Below, piece after piece: positions 41,721 through 50,694 of a DNA stretch of 64,000 nt (the first letter of the stretch is position 1; every line of letters begins with the position of its first letter). Location of the stretch: the NCBI GenBank assembly GCA_964609965.1, contig CAZSTS010000004.1, positions 62,001 to 126,000 on the forward strand. Direction: 5' to 3'. A program made the translations under genes and the position numbers. This DNA is from JAHJDR01 sp964609965. GTDB lineage: Bacteria > UBA10199 > JADGCS01. The notes under the pieces were generated by a model. It had not been told where the DNA came from, ran no database searches, and was given only the letters and a program-made list of their open reading frames with translations.

Positions 41721-41908
41721 GCCTTGTGACTAGCATGACTTGTGGCTTTGGGGCAATGGACCTGCTGAGGCAACACATCATGGGCGCTGCTAATTTCTCC
41801 TAACCCTTCGTATTCTTATCATTTCCTTGACTCAGCGCGCGAAAGCCCATTATCTAGCTGAAAATGCGTACAGCGTCTATCGTACGACGTACAGCGCAAA
41901 ATATACAT

Positions 41909-42553
41909 ATGACAAAAGAATCAAATACCCTATCCCCCGAAGGCTATCCTATTCTCATTCTATCGTTTTTGCTCGCACTTGCCCTGTTTTTTGTTGATGT
42001 CACTGTAGGTATTTTGGGGTTCTTCTGGGTCTTGTTTTGTGTGTATTTTTTCCGAAACCCCTCTCGTAAAAAAACCGAAATTCCAGGGGCTTTGCTTACT
42101 CCTGCAGATGGTACTGTTCTCCAAGTCACGGAGGCAGTAGAGCCCAATTTTCTTAAGAAAAAAATGAAGCTCGTGAGCGTCTTTATGTCTCCTTTTAATG
42201 TGCATGTAAATCGTAGCCCAGCGTCAGGCGTGGTAAAAGACGTTGTTTATCACAAGGGACGCTTTGGGGCGGCCTTTGCATTAGATGCTACAGTAAAAAA
42301 TGAAAGATCTGCTGTCAGGTTTCAGACAAAAGAAGGGGCAGAAATTGTTTTTGTTCAAGTGGCAGGCTGGTTTGCTCGTAGAATAATAAACTACCTTAAA
42401 GTGGATCGCCAGATAGAACAGGGAAGCATTTTTGGGGTCATTAAATTTGGCTCTCGCGCGGATATTTATTTTCCAGAAGACTACGAGGTCACTGTTTCAG
42501 TGAAACAAAAAGTCTTTGCTGGAGAAACGATCATCGCGAGAAAAAAACTATGA
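41909..42553 (+). CDS. psd: Phosphatidylserine decarboxylase, short type
   Basis: A 214-residue proenzyme of the short bacterial/archaeal type. It converts phosphatidylserine to phosphatidylethanolamine at the inner membrane. Two N-terminal hydrophobic segments are followed by RNPSRKK, TPADGTVLQV, FMSPFNVHVNRSPASG and IKFGSRADIYFP. The Ser of FGSR is the self-cleavage site that becomes the pyruvoyl group. ATG 41909 is preferred; ATG 41864 would add codons made of a GTACAGCGTC-type repeat. It overlaps pssA by four bases. Confidence 0.93.
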   Translation: MTKESNTLSPEGYPILILSFLLALALFFVDVTVGILGFFWVLFCVYFFRNPSRKKTEIPGALLTPADGTVLQVTEAVEPNFLKKKMKLVSVFMSPFNVHVNRSPASGVVKDVVYHKGRFGAAFALDATVKNERSAVRFQTKEGAEIVFVQVAGWFARRIINYLKVDRQIEQGSIFGVIKFGSRADIYFPEDYEVTVSVKQKVFAGETIIARKKL

Positions 42554-43503
42554 AAAATCGCAATCATAAAAAACTCAGACATCGAATCAAAGACGTTGAT
42601 ATGCGCCGAGGCATTTTTCTTTTGCCCAACATTCTCACAACAGCCAACCTGTTTTGTGGCTTCTTTTCGATCATCCAAAGTCTCAAAGGCAACTATGCTG
42701 TAGCAGCCTGGCTTGTAGTTTTGGCCATATTTTTTGATATGCTTGATGGTAGAGTCGCTCGTATGACAGGATCTTCATCTGATTTTGGTGCTGAATATGA
42801 TTCTTTATCAGATATAGTAACTTTTATAGTGGCTCCTTCAGTTTTGAGCTATCTTTTTGGCCTAAAAGATTTTGGAAAAATTGGTATTGCTGCAGGTTTT
42901 TTGTTTTTAGGCTGTGGTGCTCTTAGACTCGCAAGGTTCAATGTACAATCAGCACATGTAGAAAAGAATGATTTTCAAGGCCTTCCCGTTCCTTCTGCAG
43001 GTGGTGTGATTTGTACATATATTATTTTTTATCTCCATGTTTTTGGCGCTCCAGACAAGTACCCTTTTATTTTAGTTGGATTGGTTATTGGGATGGCCCT
43101 TCTCATGGTGAGTGCTGTGCGTTATAAAAGCTTTAAACGCATAAACAGAACCAGTTTTGTTTCTTTGTTTTTGATTATAGCTTTGATTGTTGTCATGGCC
43201 ATTGAACCACAGATCATGTTTTTTGCCTTTGGTGTGGTGTATGTTCTCATAGGTCTTGTTGGTTGGGTATGGAAATCTCCCCAAAGAATTCGTGGAATAC
43301 GTGATCTATGGCGACACTTTTACGAAGCCAAGCATGAGGACATTGTTTTTGAAGAAGAGAGCGAAGATGATTTTATGGCAGAGACTACCGAAGATGCTGT
43401 CGATGAAAGTTCTATAGAAGAGGCGCAGATCTCGTTGCCCATTGAAGAAGAGAAGGTTGTGAATGGGCATGAAAACGTCGTTAACCTGCATCAAAAAGAT
43501 TAA
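42550..43503 (+). CDS. pssA: CDP-diacylglycerol-serine O-phosphatidyltransferase
   Basis: A 317-residue membrane enzyme that makes phosphatidylserine, the substrate of Psd encoded just upstream. The CDP-alcohol phosphotransferase motif is DMLDGRVARMTGSSSDFG, then AEYDSLSD. About eight hydrophobic helices follow. The last 60 residues form an acidic cytoplasmic tail (EDIVFEEESEDDFMAETTED), longer than usual for the family. The psd-pssA-leuA order is common in deltaproteobacteria. Confidence 0.94.
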   Translation: MKNRNHKKLRHRIKDVDMRRGIFLLPNILTTANLFCGFFSIIQSLKGNYAVAAWLVVLAIFFDMLDGRVARMTGSSSDFGAEYDSLSDIVTFIVAPSVLSYLFGLKDFGKIGIAAGFLFLGCGALRLARFNVQSAHVEKNDFQGLPVPSAGGVICTYIIFYLHVFGAPDKYPFILVGLVIGMALLMVSAVRYKSFKRINRTSFVSLFLIIALIVVMAIEPQIMFFAFGVVYVLIGLVGWVWKSPQRIRGIRDLWRHFYEAKHEDIVFEEESEDDFMAETTEDAVDESSIEEAQISLPIEEEKVVNGHENVVNLHQKD

Positions 43504-43524
43504 AAAAGAAGCTATCAACAAAAA

Positions 43525-45039
43525 ATGAATAAAAACCGAATCATCATATTCGATACAACACTGCGTGATGGAGAGCAGTCGCCAGGCTGTTCAATGAATC
43601 TCGATGAAAAACTGCGCATGGCCAAAGAGCTGGCCAAGTTAAAAGTTGATGTGATTGAGGCAGGGTTTCCTGTTACTTCCCCAGGTGATTTTAAAGCTGT
43701 TCAGGAAATTGCAAAACAAATCAAAGGGCCGATCATTTGTGGTTTGGCGCGTACAAAAACAAATGACATTAAAACCTGTTTTGACGCCATAAAACCAGCC
43801 AAGAAAAAACGTATTCATACTTTTATTTCGAGTTCTGATATTCATCTCAAACACCAACTCAAGAAAAAAAGAAAACAAGTTCTTAAAGACACAAAAAAAG
43901 CCGTGGCCTATGCCAGGGAGCTTTGTAAGGATGTTGAATTTTCTGCCATGGATGCCACACGCAGTGATCCAAAATTTCTTGTAGATCTTTTTCAAACAGC
44001 TATTGATGAGGGCGCTACAACAATCAATATCCCTGACACAGTTGGGTATGCTTTACCCCAAGAGTTTTATAATCTAATTAGATATCTTATAGAGCATTTG
44101 AAAGAGACCAAGAATGTTCGGTTCAGTGTTCACTGTCATAATGATTTAGGCTTAGCTGTGGCTAATTCTCTTATGGCGATTCAGGCAGGAGTTACACAGG
44201 TGGAGTGTGCGCTGAATGGTATTGGTGAGCGAGCTGGTAATTGTAGTTTAGAAGAAATTGTCATGGCGCTCCATGTGCGCCACAAAACAGCTGGTTTCAA
44301 GACACAAATTAACACAAAGCAACTTTATCCTATCTCAAGGCTTTTGTCGTCTATCACCGGTATGAGTGTGCAGCCCAACAAAGCCATTGTAGGCGAAAAT
44401 GCCTTTGCACACGAAAGCGGCATCCATCAAGACGGTGTTATCAAACACAAAAAAACGTACGAAATTATGACCCCACAAATAGTGGGGATTCCTAATAATA
44501 AGCTTGTTTTGGGAAAACACTCTGGCAGGCACGCGTTACGTGAAAGAATCAAAAGCTTGGTAGGGCATGCTGTTGATCAGACAGAGTTTGACGCTGTTTT
44601 TGAAGAATTTAAACGGCTCGCTGATGTAAAGAAAAAGGTTTATGATGAAGACATTATTGCCCTTGTTGATACCCGAATTCATACCCATCAAAAATACCAG
44701 TTAGAAACCATTCAAGTATCAAGTGGAAATTTTTCAGTACCGGCTGCTACTGTAAGTCTTAAGGTTGATGGTAAGATAATAAAAGATGCTGAGTTTGGAG
44801 ATGGCCCTGTTGATGCCGCTTTTCAGGCCATTAAAAAGCTGACAGGCTTTGATGGTGTGCTCAAACATTTTTCTATCAGATCTATTACTGGCGGCACCGA
44901 TGCTCAGGGTGGTGTTTTTGTAACGATTGAAAAGAAGGGGCGCTCTGTTCGTGCCTCAAGTTCTCATACTGATATTATTGTTGCGAGTGCTGATGAGGCA
45001 TTCTTATCCGCAATTAATAAGTTTGAGTATTGGGACTAG
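43525..45039 (+). CDS. leuA: 2-isopropylmalate synthase
   Basis: A 504-residue enzyme of the HMGL-like family that condenses acetyl-CoA with 2-oxoisovalerate in leucine synthesis. It has FDTTLRDGEQSPGCSMN with the catalytic Arg-Asp, metal-binding HCHNDLGLAVANSL, GERAGNCSLEE and the C-terminal LeuA dimer/regulatory domain (residues about 390-504) for leucine feedback. The length fits bacterial LeuA type 1. It follows pssA by 21 bases. Confidence 0.96.
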   Translation: MNKNRIIIFDTTLRDGEQSPGCSMNLDEKLRMAKELAKLKVDVIEAGFPVTSPGDFKAVQEIAKQIKGPIICGLARTKTNDIKTCFDAIKPAKKKRIHTFISSSDIHLKHQLKKKRKQVLKDTKKAVAYARELCKDVEFSAMDATRSDPKFLVDLFQTAIDEGATTINIPDTVGYALPQEFYNLIRYLIEHLKETKNVRFSVHCHNDLGLAVANSLMAIQAGVTQVECALNGIGERAGNCSLEEIVMALHVRHKTAGFKTQINTKQLYPISRLLSSITGMSVQPNKAIVGENAFAHESGIHQDGVIKHKKTYEIMTPQIVGIPNNKLVLGKHSGRHALRERIKSLVGHAVDQTEFDAVFEEFKRLADVKKKVYDEDIIALVDTRIHTHQKYQLETIQVSSGNFSVPAATVSLKVDGKIIKDAEFGDGPVDAAFQAIKKLTGFDGVLKHFSIRSITGGTDAQGGVFVTIEKKGRSVRASSSHTDIIVASADEAFLSAINKFEYWD

Positions 45040-45148
45040 TGAAAAACGCGCATCTACTGCGTTGGATAAAAATTTTAATTCAATTACGTACTCTACGTAC
45101 GCGCTTTCATAAAATTTTCATCCGCCTTGTATCTGCACATTTTTCAAA
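45040..45148. repeat. Nested palindromic repeat element, copy 2
   Basis: It shares with 10711-10815 the ends GCATCTACTGCGTT and CCGCCTTGTATCTG and the centre ACGTACTCTACGTACGCGCTTTCA, although the AT-rich arms have diverged together. It lies between convergent leuA and the radical SAM gene, where it can act as a two-way terminator. Confidence 0.7.
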
Positions 45149-45155
45149 AGGCCCT

Positions 45156-46079
45156 TTAGTTTTCGTATTTCTTCCCTTGCCACGAATCTCTTTTTACAAT
45201 TTCTTTATGAATAGCGTTCATGGTTCCTAATTTGTTGACAGACCATTCTGGGGCAACGGTCAGACGGGCAGGTGCATGGGCATTGAGCCTGTGAACTATA
45301 ATGTCAGGGCGAAGGTGTTCGAGATAATCAACACAAAGCGTTGAATATTCTTCTAAGGAAAAAGGCATGTATTTTCCTTGTTCGTACCAATTAGCTAGTT
45401 CAGTGTGTTTGGTAACAAGCATGTTATGGATTTTAATGCCGTCCACTGGCAGGTTATTAATAAAATCAACACTGGCAATAATTTGTTTTGGTGTTTCATC
45501 AGGCATGCCTAATATAACATGGGTACAATTTAGAATGTTTCGTTCAGCTAGGTTTTTTACAGCCTTACTATATTCTTCAACGGTGTGGCCCCTGTTAGTT
45601 TTTTTAAGTGTTTCCTCACAAGGTGACTGCAGCCCAAGGTCTATCCAAAGATATGTTTTCTTATTTAATTCAGAAAGCAGGTCTAAGACATCTTTTCCCA
45701 GGCAATCAGCTCGTGTACCAATGATGAGACCAAGAACATCAGGGTGCTCAATTGACTTGTAAAACATTTTTTCTAAAACAGAAACATTTGCATACGTGTT
45801 TGTCCCGTTTTGAAAATAGGCCATGAACTTTTTGGCGCCATGTCTTTCTTTGATGTATTGAATGCCATAGGTGACCTGATCGGGTATGGGTTGTTGTTTG
45901 TGCCAAGACTTGGCTAAAAGATAATCATCATTACAATACGAGCAGCCACCCGTTCCTTTTGTGCCATCAATATTAGGGCAGGTAAGTCCCGCATTGAGGG
46001 TCACACGATAGACTTTGGTTCCAAATTTCTTTTTCAAAATCTCTGCAAAACCGTTATATTTTAGGTGTGCATTCTTCAT
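45156..46079 (-). CDS. Radical SAM protein, TIGR01212/YhcC family
   Basis: A 307-residue radical SAM enzyme. The cluster motif is spread as in TIGR01212: CPNIDGTKGTGGCSYC. The AdoMet barrel continues with FQNGTNTYA, IGTRADCL and LGLQSPCEETLKKTNRGH. The physiological substrate is not known for most members. ATG 46079 with AAGGA upstream was chosen over ATG 46097. It is a single-gene unit on the minus strand. Confidence 0.9.
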   Translation of the reverse strand: MKNAHLKYNGFAEILKKKFGTKVYRVTLNAGLTCPNIDGTKGTGGCSYCNDDYLLAKSWHKQQPIPDQVTYGIQYIKERHGAKKFMAYFQNGTNTYANVSVLEKMFYKSIEHPDVLGLIIGTRADCLGKDVLDLLSELNKKTYLWIDLGLQSPCEETLKKTNRGHTVEEYSKAVKNLAERNILNCTHVILGMPDETPKQIIASVDFINNLPVDGIKIHNMLVTKHTELANWYEQGKYMPFSLEEYSTLCVDYLEHLRPDIIVHRLNAHAPARLTVAPEWSVNKLGTMNAIHKEIVKRDSWQGKKYEN

Positions 46080-46216
46080 TTCCTGTTCCTTGTTCATTAA
46101 TTAACAGGGATTAACAGGGGTTCACAATAGCTTATAATTTTAAATAATCTTATCATAATATGATGAGGATTTTCGCCGGGTTAATTGGTGGAAATGAGCA
46201 AAATCCTGGTGCTGGC

Positions 46217-46232
46217 GGACACAAAAGTGTCC
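46217..46232. promoter_or_regulatory. GGACAC-N4-GTGTCC palindrome
   Basis: GGACACAAAAGTGTCC, the outer of two operator-like palindromes in the 371-base gap before TIGR02147 cassette 2. Confidence 0.65.
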
Positions 46233-46292
46233 AAACTTTGACGGTTATTATTGATAAAAGCCTATAATAGAGTGTTTTTATTGTTTTTTTAG

Positions 46293-46310
46293 TGGACACA
46301 ATTGTGTCCA
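46293..46310. promoter_or_regulatory. Perfect 18-bp operator-like palindrome
   Basis: TGGACACAATTGTGTCCA is its own complement. It ends 18 bases before the CACCT/CGATAA promoter motif. Confidence 0.75.
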
Positions 46311-46328
46311 GTTTTTTATAGGGACAAA

Positions 46329-46354
46329 CACCTTTCAAGGCTTGTTGCCGATAA
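46329..46354 (+). promoter_or_regulatory. CAACT/CGATAA-class promoter motif
   Basis: CACCTTT, 15 bases after CACCT, CGATAATAAAG. It lies about 115 bases before the TIGR02147 gene at 46469. Confidence 0.6.
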
Positions 46355-46468
46355 TAAAGTATAGGCAGTGTTAAAAAAAAATATTATTTTTGGGCATGTT
46401 AGCGTTGTTAGTGTATAATAAAAGGTAGCATTCATTGATCAAAAAACAAAGGAAGATATAGAGACGTT

Positions 46469-47317
46469 ATGGCAGAAAAAAAACCAAATCTATACGATTA
46501 TAAAGATTTTCGCCAATACCTTAAAGATCTTTATGCGTTTAAAAAGTCGATAACGCCAAGTTTTTCTACAAGGATTTTTGCGCAAAAGGCAGGCTTTGGG
46601 AGTCACAGTTATTTGAAGATGGTGATTGATGGGAAGCGTAACTTAAGTTTGAAATCACTTAAAAAAGTTGCCAAGGCTTTAGGGTTAGACAGGAAAGAGT
46701 CTTCTTTTTTTGCTGCGCTAGCTCTCTATAACCAAGCCTCAACAGAAAAAGACAAAGATTATTATTTCGACAAACTTATTGAGCTAAAACCGCTTAAGAA
46801 GTTTTTTAAAGTCGAAAAAGACAGGTTTGCGTATTTTACAAACAAATACCTGGTGATTATTCGTGAGCTCGTTGCCTTGCCTCATTTTAAAGATGATCCA
46901 GAATGGATTTCAGAAAGCTTGGGATGCCATATTTCGACTGATGATGTGAAAAAGTGCATTGAAATTCTTTTAAGATTAGATCTGCTGGCTCGAGATAAAG
47001 AAGGCAAGCTTGTGCAGGCAATGGGAACGCTTGAATCACCTGTTGATGCTGAATCATGGGAAATTTTTAATTATCATCGTTCTATTATTAGTTGTGTGAA
47101 AGACGTGATGGTTGTGGTTCCTCACGAGAACAGAGAGGTCATCTCAGTCACCATTCCCATGTCAAAGAATGCGTTGCCCGAAATCAAAGAAATAATGAGA
47201 AAGTGTCGAGACGATGTTGTGAATTGCATTAATAAAAAAGATAAAAATTTTGAAGATGTTTACCAGGTAAACATGCAAATGGTTCCCGTAACAAGAACCA
47301 GAAGGGACAAAAAATGA
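46469..47317 (+). CDS. TIGR02147-type protein, cassette 2
   Basis: A 282-residue TIGR02147-family protein. It has NLYDYKDFRQYLKDLYAFKK, the HTH-like FSTRIFAQKAGFGSHSYLKM and VIDGKRNLSLKSLKKVAKAL, then FTNKYLVIIRELVALPHFKD and the C-terminal VISVTIPMSKNALPEI. It is a close paralogue of the cassette 3 protein over its whole length and more distant from cassette 1. It overlaps the lipoprotein gene by four bases (ATGA). It likely regulates its own cassette through the palindromes upstream (inference). Confidence 0.87.
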   Translation: MAEKKPNLYDYKDFRQYLKDLYAFKKSITPSFSTRIFAQKAGFGSHSYLKMVIDGKRNLSLKSLKKVAKALGLDRKESSFFAALALYNQASTEKDKDYYFDKLIELKPLKKFFKVEKDRFAYFTNKYLVIIRELVALPHFKDDPEWISESLGCHISTDDVKKCIEILLRLDLLARDKEGKLVQAMGTLESPVDAESWEIFNYHRSIISCVKDVMVVVPHENREVISVTIPMSKNALPEIKEIMRKCRDDVVNCINKKDKNFEDVYQVNMQMVPVTRTRRDKK

Positions 47318-48480
47318 AGACGAGCATCAGGGTTATAACCATATTTTTAATTTGTTTTGTTTTTATGGCTTGCAGTGGTTCAGTGGGTACTGGTGGAATG
47401 ATGGAACCAGGCGTGGGAACAGTTGTTAATAATCCTTCAACGCCAGCATCGCTCACGATTGATTCATTTGCGCGCCCTTTTGAAGATATTGTTAAGGTAG
47501 CGCCTGGTTATGGTGTTGATGGCATGCTCGATTTTCATAACAAAACAGATGATAAGAGCAAAAAAACAATGTCAAAGCATGGGATAGTCGCCCAAAATAG
47601 CTTGCTCAGTGTCAAGAAGGAGTACAAGCTTTTTGAAGCCTTTACAAAGGCTCTGGGTGACGCTTTAGGTGATAGGCCAATAACAGATGAGGTACAATCA
47701 ATAGAAATTTTTCCACCAGAAGATGAAGCTCAGGCCTATATCATTGATATACTCAGCATAGTAGATGTTGTAAAAGAACCTGGCTATGTTCCCTCTGAGC
47801 CTGGTTATCACGCAGTCCGTTTGTATCTAAAAGATAAATTATATGGCAAAATATATGGGACATACATTCTTGAAGTGGATGACAAGGGCCTGCTCAAAAG
47901 AGGAGATTTTCTTTATTATCCTCCTCCATATGCCTCTAAGCGGGCAAATGGTGAAACGCCTACCAAGGGTTTGACGGCGATGGCCTTTGATTTTTCAGGA
48001 GAGGTCTATTCATTCATTGCGCGCAAGGAAGTTTATAACAAGAAACTAGAGGCATATATTATAGTGGATGATCGGATTGAATGTAATTCAGAGACTCTGC
48101 GTTGTGTGTCTGAGCATACAGATGTTCGTTCTCCTTCAAGAGAGTTTGGCACAGCCAATATGCGCTTTTCTTGGGATGATCAGGCGTCCTCTTACTGCAT
48201 TTCTCAAATGCTTTATGCTGATGGTGAAAAAGTGATGTCAACACCTGCAACCTTGATTCAAGACGAGGTTGAAGGTGAGAAGGTTGTCTCTTGTACATTG
48301 CCCACTCCTTCTTGGGATGTATACGTGATTGAAGAAGCTGATCTCTTCTTAGGCTATGCTGATACAGATCCTGTGGGTGGATCAGCCAACACCTATATTG
48401 GTGACGGACTATCAACGGATAATGCGAACCTTATCACTCTCGATACAGTTAATCAGTGGTTGCATGAATTTGTGTACTAA
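47314..48480 (+). CDS. Predicted lipoprotein of TIGR02147 cassette 2
   Basis: A 388-residue lipoprotein with signal sequence MKTSIRVITIFLICFVFMAC and lipidation at Cys20. Mature region: Gly-rich linker, helical segment, then a beta-rich C-terminal half. It shares ALLMAFDYS/MAFDFSGEVYSF-type, RIECNSETLRCVSE and NMRFSWDDQASSYC-type blocks with the cassette 3 lipoprotein (fNS-x3-TCVSE, MRFAWTSDSAGFC), so they are paralogues. Conserved Cys pairs suggest disulfides. The hairpin CGGGCACAAAAGAGCCCG follows the stop. Confidence 0.78.
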   Translation: MKTSIRVITIFLICFVFMACSGSVGTGGMMEPGVGTVVNNPSTPASLTIDSFARPFEDIVKVAPGYGVDGMLDFHNKTDDKSKKTMSKHGIVAQNSLLSVKKEYKLFEAFTKALGDALGDRPITDEVQSIEIFPPEDEAQAYIIDILSIVDVVKEPGYVPSEPGYHAVRLYLKDKLYGKIYGTYILEVDDKGLLKRGDFLYYPPPYASKRANGETPTKGLTAMAFDFSGEVYSFIARKEVYNKKLEAYIIVDDRIECNSETLRCVSEHTDVRSPSREFGTANMRFSWDDQASSYCISQMLYADGEKVMSTPATLIQDEVEGEKVVSCTLPTPSWDVYVIEEADLFLGYADTDPVGGSANTYIGDGLSTDNANLITLDTVNQWLHEFVY

Positions 48481-48581
48481 GTTGGGCACAAAACAACCAA
48501 AAAACCGGGCACAAAAGAGCCCGCAAATCAGGAAATCATAAGTAAAATCAACATAATAAAAAGATTTTAACCCCAGAAAAG

Positions 48582-48599
48582 TGGGCACATTTGTGTCCA
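48582..48599. promoter_or_regulatory. Operator-like palindrome before cassette 3
   Basis: TGGGCACATTTGTGTCCA matches the 18-bp palindrome with one arm mismatch. The CACCT/CGATAA promoter follows 18 bases later, the same spacing as in cassette 2. Confidence 0.68.
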
Positions 48600-48617
48600 T
48601 TATTTTGCCAAACAACG

Positions 48618-48644
48618 CACCTTTCTGTTTGCTTTTGACGATAA
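48618..48644 (+). promoter_or_regulatory. CAACT/CGATAA-class promoter motif
   Basis: GCACCTTT, 16 bases after CACCT, CGATAATACCC. It lies 45 bases before the TIGR02147 gene at 48689. Confidence 0.65.
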
Positions 48645-48688
48645 TACCCTAGAAGCAATTATTATGAACAAATGAATAGGAACGTATT

Positions 48689-49543
48689 ATGTCGCCAGTA
48701 AAAAAACTTAGAATCTATGATTACAAAGATTATCGGCTATTTTTAAAGGATTATTATAAATACAAACGAGAGCAAACAAGCAGCTTTTCAGCGCGTAATT
48801 TTTCAAAGGCGGCTGGGTTTGGTAGCCATAGTTATTTGCGCATGGTTATGGAAGGAAAGCGTAACCTAAGTCTTAAGGCGCTTAAAAAAGTCGCTAAAGC
48901 AGCAGGTCTTGATAAAGAAGAGGCCTCTTTCTTTGTGGCCCTTGCTCTTTATAACCAAGCTTCTTTAGAAAAAGATAAAGATTATTATTTTGCAAAACTC
49001 ATTGAATTAAAACCCCAGAAAAAATTTCATAAACTTGAAAAAGACAGGCTTGCTTATTTTACGAATAAAAATGTTGTTATTATTAGAGAGCTTGTTGCTT
49101 TGCCTCATTTTAAAGAAGATCCAGAATGGATTTCAGAGTGTCTTGGAAGTCAGGTAGAGCCTCAAGATGTTGAAAAATGCATTAATATATTACTCAGATT
49201 AAAAGTATTAAAACGAAACCAAGAAGGGCGTCTGGTTTTGGCAAATGGTACAGTGGAGTCTCCTATTGATGCAGAGTCTTTGGAGGTCTTTAATTTTCAC
49301 AGATCCATTATGAGTAGTGCCAAAGATCTTATGGTAACTGTTCCTTATGATGATAGAGAAATCATCTCTGTTACGATTCCCATGTCAAAAAAGGTCTTAA
49401 CAAACATAAAAGACATTATGCGAAAATGTCGCAATGAAGTGATTAAGTGTATTAATACAAATAAAGATTTAGGTTTTGATGATGTTTATCAGGTGAATCT
49501 TCAAATGGTCCCTGTGACCAGAACGCGAAAGGAAGAAGTATGA
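48689..49543 (+). CDS. TIGR02147-type protein, cassette 3
   Basis: A 284-residue paralogue of the protein at 46469, alignable end to end: IYDYKDYRLFLKDYYKYKRE, FSARNFSKAAGFGSHSYLRM, VMEGKRNLSLKALKKVAKAA, then FTNKNVVIIRELVALPHFKE and IISVTIPMSKKVLTNI. The HTH-like N-terminus suggests DNA binding. It overlaps the lipoprotein gene by four bases (ATGA). The tandem position after cassette 2 and near-identical promoter layout point to local duplication. Confidence 0.87.
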   Translation: MSPVKKLRIYDYKDYRLFLKDYYKYKREQTSSFSARNFSKAAGFGSHSYLRMVMEGKRNLSLKALKKVAKAAGLDKEEASFFVALALYNQASLEKDKDYYFAKLIELKPQKKFHKLEKDRLAYFTNKNVVIIRELVALPHFKEDPEWISECLGSQVEPQDVEKCINILLRLKVLKRNQEGRLVLANGTVESPIDAESLEVFNFHRSIMSSAKDLMVTVPYDDREIISVTIPMSKKVLTNIKDIMRKCRNEVIKCINTNKDLGFDDVYQVNLQMVPVTRTRKEEV

Positions 49544-50682
49544 AGCATATTATAAGATTAGTTATCATTTTTGTGGTTTGTGTTAGCGTTATGGCCTGTC
49601 AGGGTCAGGTGGGGCAAACAACAATCGATATTGGCACAGAAACTTTATTAGAGTCTGATGTTGGCTCTGTGGCCAATAATCCAAAGCTGCCTTCTAAGGC
49701 CATCAAGATGTTTCCTTCTTTTGATGATTATATTTATAACATGGATTTTGCTCTAGATTATGAAAAGATGCTAAGTCTTGAAACTCAAAACAGTAGGTGG
49801 CAACAGCCTGCTTCACAGAAGATAAAGCTTGTGACGAAATCCTTGGCGTCTATCCTAATTGAATTCAAGCTATTAGAAATCTATAGCAAACAATTTGCAG
49901 AAACAGCAGCAGAAATGGGTGTTCAAGAAATCACAGATACGCCTTTGACGGTAAAGGTTTTAGATGTTCCAGAAGGTTTTATAGCCAATGAGCTAATAAA
50001 AAACATGAACGAAGTTGAGGTTTCACTTGATACCCTAGGATCAGATTTGCGTTTTGTCTTTAAAAGCAACAACGAGGAAACAGGCGTCTACATTGTTTCG
50101 TTTAATGAAAAAGGTGTGCCTGTGCGCGGTTTCTTATCTTTTGTAAATCCTCTTGATCATGATGGCTCTGGTGATTTTGAAAAAAATATCAAAAGGACCT
50201 TGCTCATGGCCTTTGATTACAGCAATGAAGAAAGTTTGCTTACACTTGTGCAAAGCGAGATCTATAATTCAAAAACAGACAGCTACATCTCAACATGGAC
50301 ATCTTTTGACTGTAATTCCGTATTAAAAACTTGTGTCTCAGAATATGGAGACATTCTTTCAAAAGAAAAGGTCCTGAGCGATAATAGTATGCGCTTTGCA
50401 TGGACAAGTGATTCAGCTGGTTTTTGTGTGGCTCCTGTGTCTTATATTGATGGCATACAAATAGTTTCTTCTGGCAAAACAAGAGATGAAGATGCTGGCC
50501 TAATCGATTGTGAGATGCCAGAGTCTCATTGGGACGGCTTTGTGCTCACTGAAGAGGTCTTTTTAGATCGTGTTCACGATACAGAGCCTTTTGGCGGGAC
50601 TGCTTATGAGCTCTTAAATGGAGGCTTTGATTTGATTACAGATGCTACGATTGATAAGTGGTTGTTTGATTTGACGTATTAA
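49540..50682 (+). CDS. Predicted lipoprotein of TIGR02147 cassette 3
   Basis: A 380-residue lipoprotein with signal sequence ending SVMAC (Cys20) and a Gly/Thr linker. The mature part is helical, then beta-rich, with LLMAFDYSNEESLL, FDCNSVLKTCVSEYGD, MRFAWTSDSAGFC and a final WDGFVLTEEVFLDRV. It is a paralogue of the lipoprotein at 47314, but only moderately similar, so the regulators are better conserved than their partner lipoproteins. A long terminator follows. Confidence 0.78.
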   Translation: MKHIIRLVIIFVVCVSVMACQGQVGQTTIDIGTETLLESDVGSVANNPKLPSKAIKMFPSFDDYIYNMDFALDYEKMLSLETQNSRWQQPASQKIKLVTKSLASILIEFKLLEIYSKQFAETAAEMGVQEITDTPLTVKVLDVPEGFIANELIKNMNEVEVSLDTLGSDLRFVFKSNNEETGVYIVSFNEKGVPVRGFLSFVNPLDHDGSGDFEKNIKRTLLMAFDYSNEESLLTLVQSEIYNSKTDSYISTWTSFDCNSVLKTCVSEYGDILSKEKVLSDNSMRFAWTSDSAGFCVAPVSYIDGIQIVSSGKTRDEDAGLIDCEMPESHWDGFVLTEEVFLDRVHDTEPFGGTAYELLNGGFDLITDATIDKWLFDLTY

Positions 50683-50694
50683 GAGAGGGAAGAG

